A DNA stretch of 64,000 nucleotides from Zygnema cylindricum. Lineage: Eukaryota > Streptophyta > Zygnematophyceae > Zygnematales > Zygnemataceae. The notes under the pieces were generated by a model, which saw nothing but the letters and a program-made list of their open reading frames with translations, did no database searches and was not told the DNA's origin. Of the stretch, positions 33,324 through 44,415 are shown piece after piece. The translations under genes and the position numbers were made by a program. How positions within the stretch are numbered: the first letter of the stretch is position 1; each line of letters opens with the position of its first letter. The DNA lies in contig JBBHKE010000498.1 in assembly GCA_037447655.1 (NCBI GenBank), forward strand, positions 95,001-159,000. Reading direction: 5' to 3'.

Positions 33324-33499
33324 CTGTCTGTCTCTCTTTGGACAGCACAAGCAGTCATGGTTGTAGTTCCCTCTTCAACCTTTAGTGACTGCGACAAGTG
33401 TGGGAGTTGAAGATAAAAGTTAGAGGCAGACTGTCTCGGCTTCTTTTCTACATTTCATTTTAGACCTAGAAAATACAAAAAGATCCATTAATTTCTACA
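33324..33499 (-). mobile_element. Head of an N1-family LTR
   Basis: On the minus strand it starts TGTAGAAATTAATGG and runs 176 bp with the usual 'cagtcact' and 'ccatg' blocks. It is cut by the chimeric LTR at 33323. Its right end abuts the Gag coding sequence of a plus-strand element, so this LTR had itself inserted there. Confidence 0.65.
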
Positions 33500-35478
33500 T
33501 CCGTCATCAAGGCTTGGAGTGCCACCAGGTTTTGGAGGATTTCATTTTCTAGGAGGATCAAGAACAATTTAATGAACCACTAAGGAAGAAGATAAAGATG
33601 GGGAAAGCATCGTTTTAAAAAAAGAAAGAAGAAGTCAATACCGATAGCTTCAACACTTGTGTTTGCATCAACCCAATCAAAAATAGAAGAAAGCGATGGT
33701 AGCAGCAGGGACAAAAAAATATGATTGCAAAATATTTTATTCTCCAACATATCACTTGGAAAAATTGCACTTCCCCCTCCTCAATGACCATAGATTTGCT
33801 AATATGTGGGACTCTTTTGTCAAAATATACATAAGTGGAACCATTCAGCAACAACAATCAACAGATCACAAACTGAAAGCTTATGTACATAAAAGAGGAA
33901 AGATTTTAGATTTTTGCAATGACATGGCTGGGCTGTTAATGGAGATTGAAAGTGCAGGGAAGGAGGAAATAGAGAAAGAGAAGGTGAATACTCTGAAAAT
34001 GAAGCTCCCAGACAAGTATGAAAATATTGTGAAAAATGTTCAAGATCTTCCAGATGATCGATGGATTTGGAATTTAGTAGTAGGAATGATCGCAATACGT
34101 GAGAGTACAACGGAGATCCAAAAGGGAGGGAAAAGTATTCAAGCCTTGGCAACATCTAGAATCTAGTAGTATGAATGATACTAATACGTGAGAGTACAAT
34201 AGAGATCCAAAGGGGAGCGAGAGGTATTTAAGCATTCGCAGCAACGACAAATAAGAGGAACAAAGACTCCAAGGAACTATACATGATTTTTGGGGGAGGA
34301 GATTGTACAGCTCATACTGATAGATCAAGAAGGTGTCTTCCTAAAATTGTGTGTCATTTCTACAAAAAGCCTGAACATTATATGGCTGACTATAATCAAT
34401 TGGCGAAATTGAGGAACAACGATGGTCAAATAAATATAAATCGTGGAGGGAAGAAAGTGGCTCTTGTGGTAACACAAGTGCAAGAGGTTGAGATGGAGGA
34501 GCTCAATGAAAAGGTCGGAGATCTTCTCCTAAACAAACGAGAAAAAAAAGACAGAACATGAGATTATAGGAAGGAAAAAGTGTGCCTTTGGAGGTATGAA
34601 AGAGTCTCCCGAGGATGGCTAGATCATAAATGCTGGTGCTTCTATGCATATGTGCAGATAGAAGAGATGGTTTGCCAAACTTAGGAAAATTCCATCAGTT
34701 GAGATAGAGTATAGGGAAGGGAGAGTTGTGATCACTAGCTTAGTCAGATCTCTGGATCTAAAAGTCCACGCAGAGAGGCAAGTGTCTATAATCACTCTGT
34801 CAGATGTCCTCAACATACCTCAGCTTAACAAAAATCTGATATCCACTGGTGTATTAGATGATAAAGGTTTTGAAACAAACACCAAAAAGGGAGTCTTTAC
34901 AGCTAGCTTTGATAGTACGGTCTATTTTAGGGCAGTGAAGGGAAGTCAAAGAATGTTTAGACTGATCTTGTGCAATGCAAAGAAAAAACTTTTGTATGCT
35001 TGTGCAAATGATACAATGATATGGCATAAAAGACATGGGCATGTAAATTCAAAAAGGTTAAAAGAAATTAAATGGAAGGGAGTTATAGAGGGAATGAAGT
35101 TTGGGGATGATTAGGTCCTAAGGTGATTGCATCGTATGTGCCCAAGGAAAGATACATAAACTACCTTTTCCTAAAGTTGCCACCTATAAGGGAGAGAGTG
35201 TACTAGGTTTAGTTCGCATTGACATATAGGGGTCAGCAAGAGTTCCATCACCTGGAGGGAAAAGATGCATGTTAACTATAACAGATGATTGGTCGAGATA
35301 CTCAGGAGTATACTTTCTTATACAAAAAAATCTGAGATGATTGGTCGAGATACTCTCGAGTATATTATCTTACAAAAAAAAATTTGAGGTTGCACATCGC
35401 TTTATATAATGTAACGTTTGGAGTGAAAAATTACACGTAACTCCTATAAAGAGAATAAGAAGTGATAATTGAGGGAAA
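33500..35478 (+). pseudogene. gag to integrase of copia element E3, truncated
   Basis: It begins inside gag (sequence homologous to the ...SIKSWSPSR region). It continues with the Gag core (GTIQQQQSTDHK, LDFCNDMAGLLMEIESAGK, MKLPDKYENIVKNVQDLP), a CCHC-like knuckle (CHFYKKPEHYMADY, with two Cys replaced by Tyr), a protease remnant, the pre-integrase region (WHKRHGH) and integrase up to SDN, with many stops. Part of gag near 34060-34220 is duplicated, and a second short duplication with T-rich filler lies at 35285-35375. At 35479 an LTR head follows directly, so the rest of integrase, RT and RNase H are lost. Confidence 0.8.
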
Positions 35479-35757
35479 TGTTGAAATTATTAGATTTATG
35501 TGGTATTTTCTAGGTCTGAATAGTTCAGTACAAAAAGGAAAAGAAAAAGGTAGACAACCTGCCTCCACCTCCTCTCTCTACCCACCATACTTGTTGTAGT
35601 CACTGAGAGATAGAGAGGGTGGTTGAGCCATGGCTCTCCTAGCTCAGCAGGTAGGACTAAAGAGTGACTCAAGTCACTCTCAACAAAAGGTTGAGTCCGG
35701 CAGGACTCAACCTCCGACCAACAGAGCGAGGCGTAGCCGTTAGCTCTAACCACTCTG
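35479..35757 (+). mobile_element. LTR head, possibly 3' LTR of E3
   Basis: Starts TGTTGAAATTATTAG right after a purine-rich GAGGGAAA that could be a polypurine tract. It includes an antisense tRNA-like segment (about 35690-35757; GGTTGAGTCC B box on the minus strand). It is cut at 35757 by the LTR of the next element. Confidence 0.6.
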
Positions 35758-36759
35758 TGCAACTTTGAGACCTCCAATGGTACTCAGAGTAGGCAGCTTA
35801 TCAGAAGCCTCTAAGATAACCTCAATCCCTTAGTCTTTGTATGAGTATTTCTGACACCTTTACAGAATACAGACTAACCAAATTGCTCCCCTTGAAAGAG
35901 CTGACTCCCATGAGTCTTCCACAAAAAGGATCCTAGAAATTGCTCCACTGAGCAGTTAATAATCAATGGTCAAAGATGACCTTTTATACAGATGCGCTCT
36001 GAGAGAGAGGCTGCTACCTATTATTTTCTAAGTCCTGAACCACCCCTCTTATCCCTCTACTATTGAAGTACGGAGCCAATCAATTGAGTGTACAGTATAG
36101 AAAGGTACTTGGCCCAGAGTACTTTCTGTACGACCATTCTATAACATGGCCAAGAAGGCGAAGCCTGCCATATCCGGGTTCGCCATGGTATGTCCCGGAG
36201 ATGCCGCCATCCAATGTCATGTTGCCACGTGTCACCTGACGTGGCTGCAACCGCAAACCGCCAAATCATCCATTACGTGATGCCGACTTCTTCCTCCGCC
36301 GTCCGATTGATATCCGCCTTAATTTATAGTCGTTTAAAATACAAACAGTACTTTTCGATATGATTCTATCTAGCTATGTCTATGTGATTGTGGTCCGTTC
36401 GTCAGTTTAAATGAACTTTCCTATTTGCACATCTTTAAGTAGCTATCGTACCCTATATACTTCGACATTGGTGCTCGGCTACATGGTAACGACGCTAGGC
36501 TATTCAGACGGACGGTAGGTACAAGGTTCAAATCCTATGTCCGTTATCTTTTTTGGTAAGTTTAACAAAGAACTGCCTTCTGACTCTAGGAGAAGCATAG
36601 GCAGCCATGGATCTAGCTTCTTCTTCATCCTTTAGTGACTACAACAAGTAAGGGGGCTAGAGAGAGAAGTTAGAAGCATGCTGCCTTTGCTTATCCTTCC
36701 TCATTTTAGATTAATTATAAAACTTAAAAAATACATAAAAAAACCTTTTAATTTCAACA
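35758..36759 (-). mobile_element. 3' LTR of minus-strand copia element E4
   Basis: 1002 bp; on the minus strand it runs from TGTTGAAATTAAAAGG to TTGCA. Plus-strand GGTTCAAATCC (about 36524) with a following T-run marks the antisense tRNA-like segment. A paired GCCACGT-N8-ACGTGGC motif lies at about 36224-36245. Confidence 0.85.
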
Positions 36760-37561
36760 CTCCCCTTATTTTCTACTCACTTTTAAGTTTAAGTCCACAC
36801 TTTTCTCTGCAAAATATTAGTTTAGGAGAAGGCACATGCTTTGTCATCATGTCTGCCACCATTTCACTGTCTGGTCTATATTCTAGACTTAATATTTTGT
36901 TCTCCACCTTTTCCCTAACATAGCTAAGTCTGATATCCATGTGCTTTGCTTTAAAGTGATTTTTAGGATTAGCAGCAATTGCAATTGCTGCTTGATTATC
37001 ACATAATATTTTTTGAATTCCAGTCTTAAGATGCCCCAATTCACTAAGCAAGGATTTGACCCACATCAATTCCTTCACAACAGAGCAAGATGCCATTTAC
37101 TCAGCCTCTATGGTGGTTTGAGCGATGACCTTTTGCTGCTTACTGCTCTAGCAACAAACACTATTCCCCACATACAACACATATTCAGATGTACATCTTC
37201 GCATTGGAGCATCCCCGTAGCTGGCATCACTCCAAGTGGTGATGTCAATATTTTCCCCACCCAGATACAACCATAGATCCATAGTTCCTATGAGATATCT
37301 GAGGACCCTCTTAGCAGCTTCCCAATCCCTTTTGGTAGGAGCATTCAGACTCCTACTTAGCACTCCTACAGTTGCTGCCAAATCAGGTCTGGTACAATTC
37401 ATGAAATAAATCGGACTGCCCACTTTTTGTCTGTATGGTATAGTCTGCATGAACTTCCTCTCTTTTGGACCTAGTTCATCATCTACAATTAGGATGTCTC
37501 CTTCTTCACTCCCCTCACTTCCCTTATTTAGATCCATGGAAGTTGTACAACTGTTGGCTTT
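36760..37561 (-). pseudogene. RNase H and end of RT of E4
   Basis: Just inside the LTR is the reverse complement of a polypurine tract (ctccccttatttt). Minus-strand segments 37096-36773 and 37537-37148 encode RNase H (IPYRQKVGSPIYFMNCTRPDLAATVGVLSRSLNAPTKRDWE; SDASYGDAPMRRCTS; CDNQAAIAIAANPKNHFKAKHMDIRL), split by one frameshift near 37100-37150. At 37562 an unrelated LTR fragment replaces part of RT. Confidence 0.85.
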
Positions 37562-37951
37562 TGCAATTCTGTGTCCTCCATTGGACTACAGAATACAGGA
37601 AGCCTCTAGATAGTATTTAACTAACCCACTTTAAGCCACGACCACTTCTGCCCAAGGAGGCAAACTGACAATTTGACTGCACCCCTGTGTAGCCTGGACT
37701 CCCCTGAGTCCGTAGCAAAAAGAATCACTGAAAACGGCCAACCAGGCGATTAATTATAGGGTGGCAAAGATGCCAATTTATACAAACTCTCAGAGAGAGG
37801 ACTATCTACCTAAATTTTCCTAAGTCCTAGTTTTCCTACTTCCCTCTCACAGCTCCTATCTACTGCCTGTACGAACCAATCAAAAAACTGTATAGTACAA
37901 GAAAGTACTACTGCCGATGTACTTTCTGTACGGCCTCTGTACGACAAGGCC
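37562..37951 (-). mobile_element. LTR fragment (R-U5) inserted in RT of E4
   Basis: About 390 bp of an LTR read on the minus strand, starting at a TGCA terminus and containing the conserved 'agtcttgcc / gactcaggggagtc' U5 blocks, but ending before U3. The YVDDLL region of RT is missing around it, so the insertion was accompanied by a deletion. Confidence 0.7.
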
Positions 37952-40900
37952 ATTAAGAGAGATTTGATCAGCCGGCATACCTTACTTTTTTCTCCTTGTT
38001 CCAGGAATCCTTCCGGCTGTCGCATGAAGATCTCCTCCTCTAGTTCTCCATGCAAGAAGGCAGTTTTGATGTCCATCTGGTGTACTTCCATGTCTTCTAC
38101 AGCTTCCAGACTAAGAAGTATCCGGACTGAGGGAAATCTGACGACCGGAGCAAAAGTTTCTTCGTAGTCTATTCCCTCTTTTTCTGAGTAAAACCTTTGG
38201 CCACTAACCGGGCCTTATACCTCTCAATAGTATTGTCAGGATTCACCTTTAATTTGAAAATCCACTTACATCCGATAGGTTTGCGATCATGTGGACAGTC
38301 CACCAACTCCTATGTATCAGCCGCCATTATTGAAGCCATCTCTTCGTTGATTGCGGTCTTCCACCGGTTTCTCTCCGGGCAGTTCATTGCCTCTCCATAT
38401 AATTGAGGTTCATCCGGGTGAGGAAGTTTAGTTACCTTGTTGTTAACTTGTTTCTCTTGAAGTCTTTTGCTACTTCTTCTTCCTCCTTCAAAATCTGCGG
38501 CTGGAATAGATGGTTCTCGTGGATTCTTTCAATTCACCACGGCTTCTCACTTGTCCCTCGGATCCATATCCGTTTCAACCATGTCTTCCGCTTGTGTCAT
38601 TGGTGTGTCCAAGTTCAAGTCTTTCTCTGTCTGTTTTGAATCTGCAAGGATATCATCCGAACCTGCAAGAGTATCGTCTTCTTGATAACCCGTATAGTTA
38701 GGGAGATGAAAGTCATCAGAATTGTCTGACTCTACTCTGATTCTGACTGATTTTGAGGATTTAAAGGGATCTACCGACTTCCCTTCATCCATAGCTACCA
38801 GATGTTTTACCAAAACTATATATTCTCTCTTTAGATCATACACTCTATACCCTTTTACATCCTCATCATATCCTAGCAAGTATCCAGGTTTCCCTTTAGG
38901 ATCTAGTTTCCAGTTTGATTTATCTGTATCTAAACTGAAGACTTTACTACCGAAAACCTTTAAGTGAGATAGATCTGGTTTTTCGGCTGGTCCATTTCTC
39001 ATATGGAGTTTGGCCTTTCACTGGCGAAGTTAATACTTTGTTTCTCAAATAATTAGCACAATTCATAGCTTCAGCCCAAAATCTTTTTCCTATCCGTTTA
39101 TCTGACAACATACTCCGAGCACTATCATTTAGTGTCCGATTCAATCTCTGGGCAACACCATTCTGTTCCAGGTTTTCTGGAACTATCTTTTGAAGTTGAA
39201 AACCATCCTCCCTTAAGAACTCCTCAAACTGATTGGCGGTATATTCCCCTCCATTGTCACTTCTTACTCTCTTTATTGGGGTCTCGTGCAGTTTCTCGGC
39301 CCATGCCTTATAATGTTTGAAATACTCCGGAGTTTTTGATTTGTTTTTCAGAAAGTATTCTCGGGAGTATTGGCGCCAATCATCAGTAATGGTTAGCATA
39401 AATCTTTTGCCTCCGGGTGATGACACTCTCGCCGGTCCCCAAATGTCCGTGTGTACCAGATCAAGAACTTTTTCTCCTTTATAAGTTGCTTCTTTTGGGA
39501 ATGGTAATCTGTGTGCTTTACCTTGGGCACACCCACTTCAATCACTCACATTATCATTTTCCCCAAAGCGTATCCGTTCAACTACTCCCAACTTTTTCAT
39601 TTCTTTCAACTTTTCTAGATTCACATGCCCAAGTCTCTTATGCGAAAACATAATATCATTGACACTCGCATAGTAAAGTTTGAGTTTTTCATTACTTAAA
39701 GTAAGCCTGAACATCCCTTGGCTACCTTTCTCAGCAGTGAAATACACATCTTCCTCAAAGCTAGCTGTAAAAACTCCTTTTCTGGTGCTAGTTTCAAATC
39801 CTTTATCATCTAATACAGATGTAGAGATAAGGTTTTTGTTTAACTCCGGAATAAACAATACATCGGAGAACGTAACATTGAGGTTATTCCCTCCACTATG
39901 ACTTTCATATCTAGCGATCCTACATAAGTAGTGGTAACTACCCTCCCACCCCCATATTCAATCTCTACTGTAGGGATCTTTCTCAGCTTAGTGAATAGAT
40001 GCTTATCCTTGCATATGTTTATGGAGGCACCTGAATCCACAATCCAACCTCCTTCACCTTTCAGTCCACCGAAAGCACATTTATGCTTCGGTGGAATTTC
40101 GACTTCTGTCTTTGGCTCCAACTCCTAATCCAAAAGAAGTTCGTCGTCCTCCTCATCGGATTCCTCCTCGAGAACCTGTGTGAAAAGTGCCTTTTTCTTC
40201 CCTCGTCGCTAATTCCCAGTCTTCCCCTCCTTTATCCGAAGCTCGGTCAGTTTTGTACATTCCGCCATATAATGCCCGGGTTTCTTACAGAAATGACAAA
40301 GCCCCTTAGGTCCCCTTGTTCCGGACTCATCGGATTGATTTTTATGGTCTTCCCCTCCATGACTTCCAAGGTGTTTTTGTGAATCTTTGTTTCTCCAACT
40401 TGCTCCGGCCGCCAGGGCTTGTCCACTCTTAACTACTCTCCGGATTTCGATTGTATTCTTTCGTACGAGGATCATACCAACTACCGAATTCCATATCCAC
40501 CTGGAGTGTGACAGATCTTGTACCCGGTTCACAATGTTCTCATCCTTATCAGGTAGTTTCATGAGTAAGAAGTGAACCTTTGCCTTCTCGATTTTTACTT
40601 TTCTGGCATACTCTAACTCTATGAAGAGTATAGCCAGCTCATTGCAAAAATCAAGCATCTTATCTTCTTTGTGAAAATATCCATTGATCCTTTGATTTGC
40701 TAGCTTCTGTTCCTGAATAGTACCGCTAAGGTACATCTTTATAAGCGCATCTCACAAATTTGATGCCCTTTCCATCTGCACATGAGGACCTGCGATTCCT
40801 TATGTGAGATGACGGAGGATTAAATGCTTGGCTGCCATGTTGCTGTAGTCCCAAGTATCGATGTCATTCTCCACATTCCTCGGAATAGGAGACATGAAAA

Positions 40901-41167
40901 CATATCCGGTTGTTATAGGTGTGGTTTTCTCTTTTTCCTTCCCCTTTTCTATCACGATGCTTTCTCCATCTTGTGAGTACTCTGATGGCAGTGGATCTGG
41001 TTTCCTACCAAATCTGCTTCTTCTAAACCCTGGAGGGATAAGCAGTACCGGATAGGCGCTTTACTCGCCCACTCACTATTCCCCAAAATCTTTTCTCACA
41101 TAGGGCTCCTATCATCATACTCTCCCAGTAGATGAACCCTGTCCCATTGAATATGGGCACCCTAGAG
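37952..41167 (-). pseudogene. gag-pol of E4 (gag to RT)
   Basis: From right to left on the minus strand: gag start (MGPPSRVPIFNGTGF type, about 41178), Gag core (GTIQEQKLANQ, LDFCNELAILFIELE; 40736-40209), zinc knuckle CHFCKKPGHYMAEC, protease DSGAS (40050), pre-integrase HKRLGH (here preceded by Ser instead of Trp), integrase (TDDW..., SDNGGEY, NLEQNGVAQRLNRTL; 39426-38947), variable linker (39002-38547) and RT (about 38390-37952). Several frameshifts and stops separate these blocks. The order and motifs are those of a complete copia pol. Confidence 0.87.
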
Positions 41168-41182
41168 GGTGGGCCCATAAGC
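41168..41182 (-). other. Primer-binding site of E4
   Basis: On the minus strand GCTTATGGGCCCACC, with one mismatch to the tRNA-iMet anticodon-region site. The AUG is retained. Confidence 0.85.
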
Positions 41183-41927
41183 TGCAACTCTGAGACCTCC
41201 ATTGGTACTCAGAGTAGGGAGTTTATCAAAAGCCTCTAGGATAACCTCAATCCCTTAGTCTTTGTATGAGTATTTTTGACACCCTGACAAAATATAAACT
41301 CACCAAACGTGCACCCCTTTAAAGAGCTGACTCCCCTGAGTCTGCCACAAAAAGAATCCTTGAATTTGCTCCCCTGAGCAGTGAATTATCAATGGTCAAA
41401 GATGACCTTTTATACCGAAGCTCTCTGGGAGAGAGGCGGCTACCTCTAATTTCCTAAGTTCTAAACCCCTCTTTAAACCCTCTACTACTGATGTACGGAG
41501 CCAATCAATTAAGTGTATAGTACAGACAGGTATTTTAAAGTGTAATTCTATTTAACTGTGTTTGTGTGATTGTGGTCCGTTTTTGAGTAAACCGAACTTC
41601 TCTCTTTTGTTATCTTTAATTAGCTATCGTACCCTATATACTTCAGCACTGGTCTTAGACTATAGGTTAAGACTAACGGCTAGATTAACGGACGGTAGGT
41701 ACTAGGATCAAATCCTGGGTCCGTCAATCCTTTTGGTAAGTTTACCAATGATCTGCCTTCTGACAAGAAGGAGCATAGGCAGCCATGGCTCTAGCTTCCT
41801 CTCCAGCCTTCAGTGACTACGACAAGTATAGGGGCTAGAGAGAGAAGTTAGAAGAAGGCTGCCTCTCCCTTTTCCTGTCACTATTTAACTTAATTAAATA
41901 ACCTAGAAAATACCTTTAATTTCAACA
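41183..41927 (-). mobile_element. 5' LTR of E4 with internal deletion
   Basis: 745 bp against 1002 bp in the partner LTR. About 250 bp corresponding to 36105-36350 are missing, including the ACGT-pair region. The bases outside the two LTRs (CTCTG at 35753-35757 and CAGTT at 41928-41932) do not match, so one flank was rearranged. Confidence 0.8.
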
Positions 41928-42107
41928 CAGTTCCACGCTGATTTCACATCGTGTTCCCGTGGGGCTGTACGAGAGTATATTCGGACCTTTGTCCTGTCCA
42001 AATCTCTAGTTGTACTCTTGGATATGAACTTGTCACGTTACCAAAACATCAATTAGTACACAATTAAATCATAACACCCGCTGACGTCTTACAGCATGAC
42101 AACGTTG
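41928..42107. other. Flank with candidate Helitron 5' end
   Basis: No gene. At 42002-42011 A|TCTCTAGTT resembles the 5' terminus of plant Helitrons (A followed by TCTCTA). Confidence 0.35.
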
Positions 42108-42371
42108 CCACCGGCTGGCATAACTTTACAATGCCATAATTATACGCTGCCGTCGGCTGGCATAACTATACGCTGCCGCCGGATGGCATAATTCTACGCT
42201 TGCAAGCTGTCGCTGTACATACTGCCGTACAGTTTTACGCCGTTGTAAATACTGCTGTACGGTTGGCGTAATATGTTATTGCCAACCGTCGGTGAACGGA
42301 CCACCGTACCACAAACGTAATATAACGTTGCCAACCGTCGGTGTACAAACCGCAAGACCGCTTGCACATTC
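42108..42371. repeat. Degenerate minisatellite, left part
   Basis: Imperfect repeats of 'gccaccggctggcataac' and related units. They share the 'cgttgcc...accgccgtacc' theme of the array at 42912-43265 and are more diverged. Confidence 0.6.
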
Positions 42372-42373
42372 TA

Positions 42374-42909
42374 CACTGCGAATCGTTATTTGTGTCAATA
42401 ACTCTAATTTGGGTTCTTAAAATTTTGATTATTTTCCTCAAATAGGATACATGATTTTATTTTTTCCTTGACGTTAATTAAGATACCGTACAAAGTAGGG
42501 GAAAAAACGAAAGTACAACAAGATCTAAATAGTGTGGTGTATGGTCGATGTCAGACCATACATAAATGTACCTTTTCAAGTGAAACTATTACAAAAATTA
42601 AATTAAATCAGATGCGCACACATAGGAGCGTGCGCTCAAAAAACGGAATTAGTTTGACACGTAAATTAGTCTGACATGTACGGATATTTAAATTTCACGA
42701 CGGCGTACCATTTCTAATATTTTGTACGAATACATATATTAATGTACACAATCGTACGGAGAATATTTTATTATTACTATTCCCAAATTAGCATTAAGCC
42801 AAAAATACAATACCTTTAAAAAAAAAATAATAAATTCTTAATAAGCATCAATTACAGTAAATTACCTTAAACACTATTTAAATTTTGACACTAATAACGA
42901 TTCGCGGTG
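42374..42909. mobile_element. Mariner-like MITE, 536 bp, inside minisatellite
   Basis: The left end CACTGCGAATCGTTATT and right end AATAACGATTCGCGGTG are inverted repeats, extending with few mismatches to about 25 bp. TA lies on both sides (42372-42373 and 42910-42911). The ends match those of the MITE at 4062. The interior has no transposase. Confidence 0.75.
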
Positions 42910-42911
42910 TA

Positions 42912-43265
42912 AGGTTGTTGTGCGATCTTCCGCAATACGGACCGCCGTACCGCTGGCACAACGTGACGTTGTCGTGCGTCAGTGGTACAGACCACCGTAC
43001 CGCTGGCACAACGTGACGTTGCCATGCGTTAGCGGTAGAGACCGCCGTATCGCTGGCACAACGTAACGTTGCCGTGCGTCCACAATACAGACCGCCGTCC
43101 ATAAGGCACAACGTGACGTTGCTGTACGCAACGGTACAGACCGCCGTACCGTTGGCACAACGTGACGCTGCAGTGCGTCAACGGTACAGACCGTCGTACC
43201 GCTAGCACAACGTGACGTTGCCGTGCGTCAACAGTACTGACCGCCGTACCGCTGGCACAACGTGA
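42912..43265. repeat. 50-bp minisatellite, seven units
   Basis: The motif ACGTGACGTT recurs at 42961, 43011, 43061 (as ACGTAACGTT), 43111, about 43160 and about 43210, and is cut at 43265. The spacing is 49-50 bp. Units contain near-palindromic 'ggtacagaccgccgtacc'. Confidence 0.9.
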
Positions 43266-44415
43266 TGAAACTCAGTGTGCTTCATTGCCCACAAAAATCG
43301 CACATCCAAAAGAAACTTATCTAGATAGTGCCGACTCCAATTTGATATAAACCCAAATGACTGACCCCTTGACAATCACAAACCCATTATAGCTTCACCC
43401 TTGTGAAATAAGACTTTCTGTGTGCTCACTTCAACCACAGAATGCAAAGTTAGAATATGAGTTTAAGACACATTCACCCACTTTGATTTTCCCTTGAAAA
43501 TGCAGCCACCTTGGCAGGCAAAAACAGTGACTGACTACTTCATTGTGTAGCTTCGACTCCCCTGAGTCTGCAGCAAAAAGAATCACTGAAAATGGTCTAG
43601 TAAATTGATCGTTATGGCTGGCCAAAGTTTGCCATTAATACAAGGTGCTCTTTGGGAGAGGCAGCTACCGCCTCTAAAACTCTATCTACTGAAGTACGAC
43701 ACCAATCAAAATACTGTGTCGTACAAAAAAGTGCAGGTGACGGTGTACTTTCTATACGACCATTGTACAACATGGCCAAAATGTTAACACGTGTCAAATC
43801 AAGATTCGTTCGTGTAATCTCCGGAGTTCCTGTAATCCAATGTTATCACGCCACGTGTCATCTGACGTGGCAAAGACCGTAAAACGCCAAAAGTACCTCT
43901 TCCGTGATCCCGGCGCCTATCGTGGCGTCCGATCAAAACCGGCTATAATCCAAGCCGTTGAAATTCGATGCGCGGTATTTGTTTCGATATCGAAACAAAT
44001 GCGCGGTATCCGTTTCGTCCCCATACCGTACTCCGTACTAAATCAAACTGTATCTATGCACTAAGTATCTATTTTCCGTTAAACGAATTAATCTACGTGT
44101 AACAATTTATATATTTATCAAACCCTATATTTCATAATATAAGTCGTAGACTTAACGGGTAGAGCTAACGGCTACGCTAACTTGACGGACGACAGGTACC
44201 ACGATCAGATCAATTCCTGGGTCTGTCAAGTACCTTTTGGTAAATCTACCTAATCCACCCCCTGTCTTCTCTAGTGAGCTTAGGCAGCCATGGCTCTAGC
44301 TCCCTATCAAGCCTTCAGTGACTACAACAATTGTGGGGGCTTGAAGAAGGGAGTCAGGGACAGACTGCCTTTGCTCTTTTTCTATAAAGACCTAGAAAAT
44401 ACTCAAATGTCAACA
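43266..44415 (-). repeat. 3' LTR of E5
   Basis: On the minus strand from TGTTGACATTTG to GTTTCA. It contains the perfect 24-bp palindrome ATTTGTTTCGAT/ATCGAAACAAAT (about 43976-43999), GCCACGT-N8-ACGTGGC (about 43850-43871) and the B-box hairpin near 44185-44235. Confidence 0.85.
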
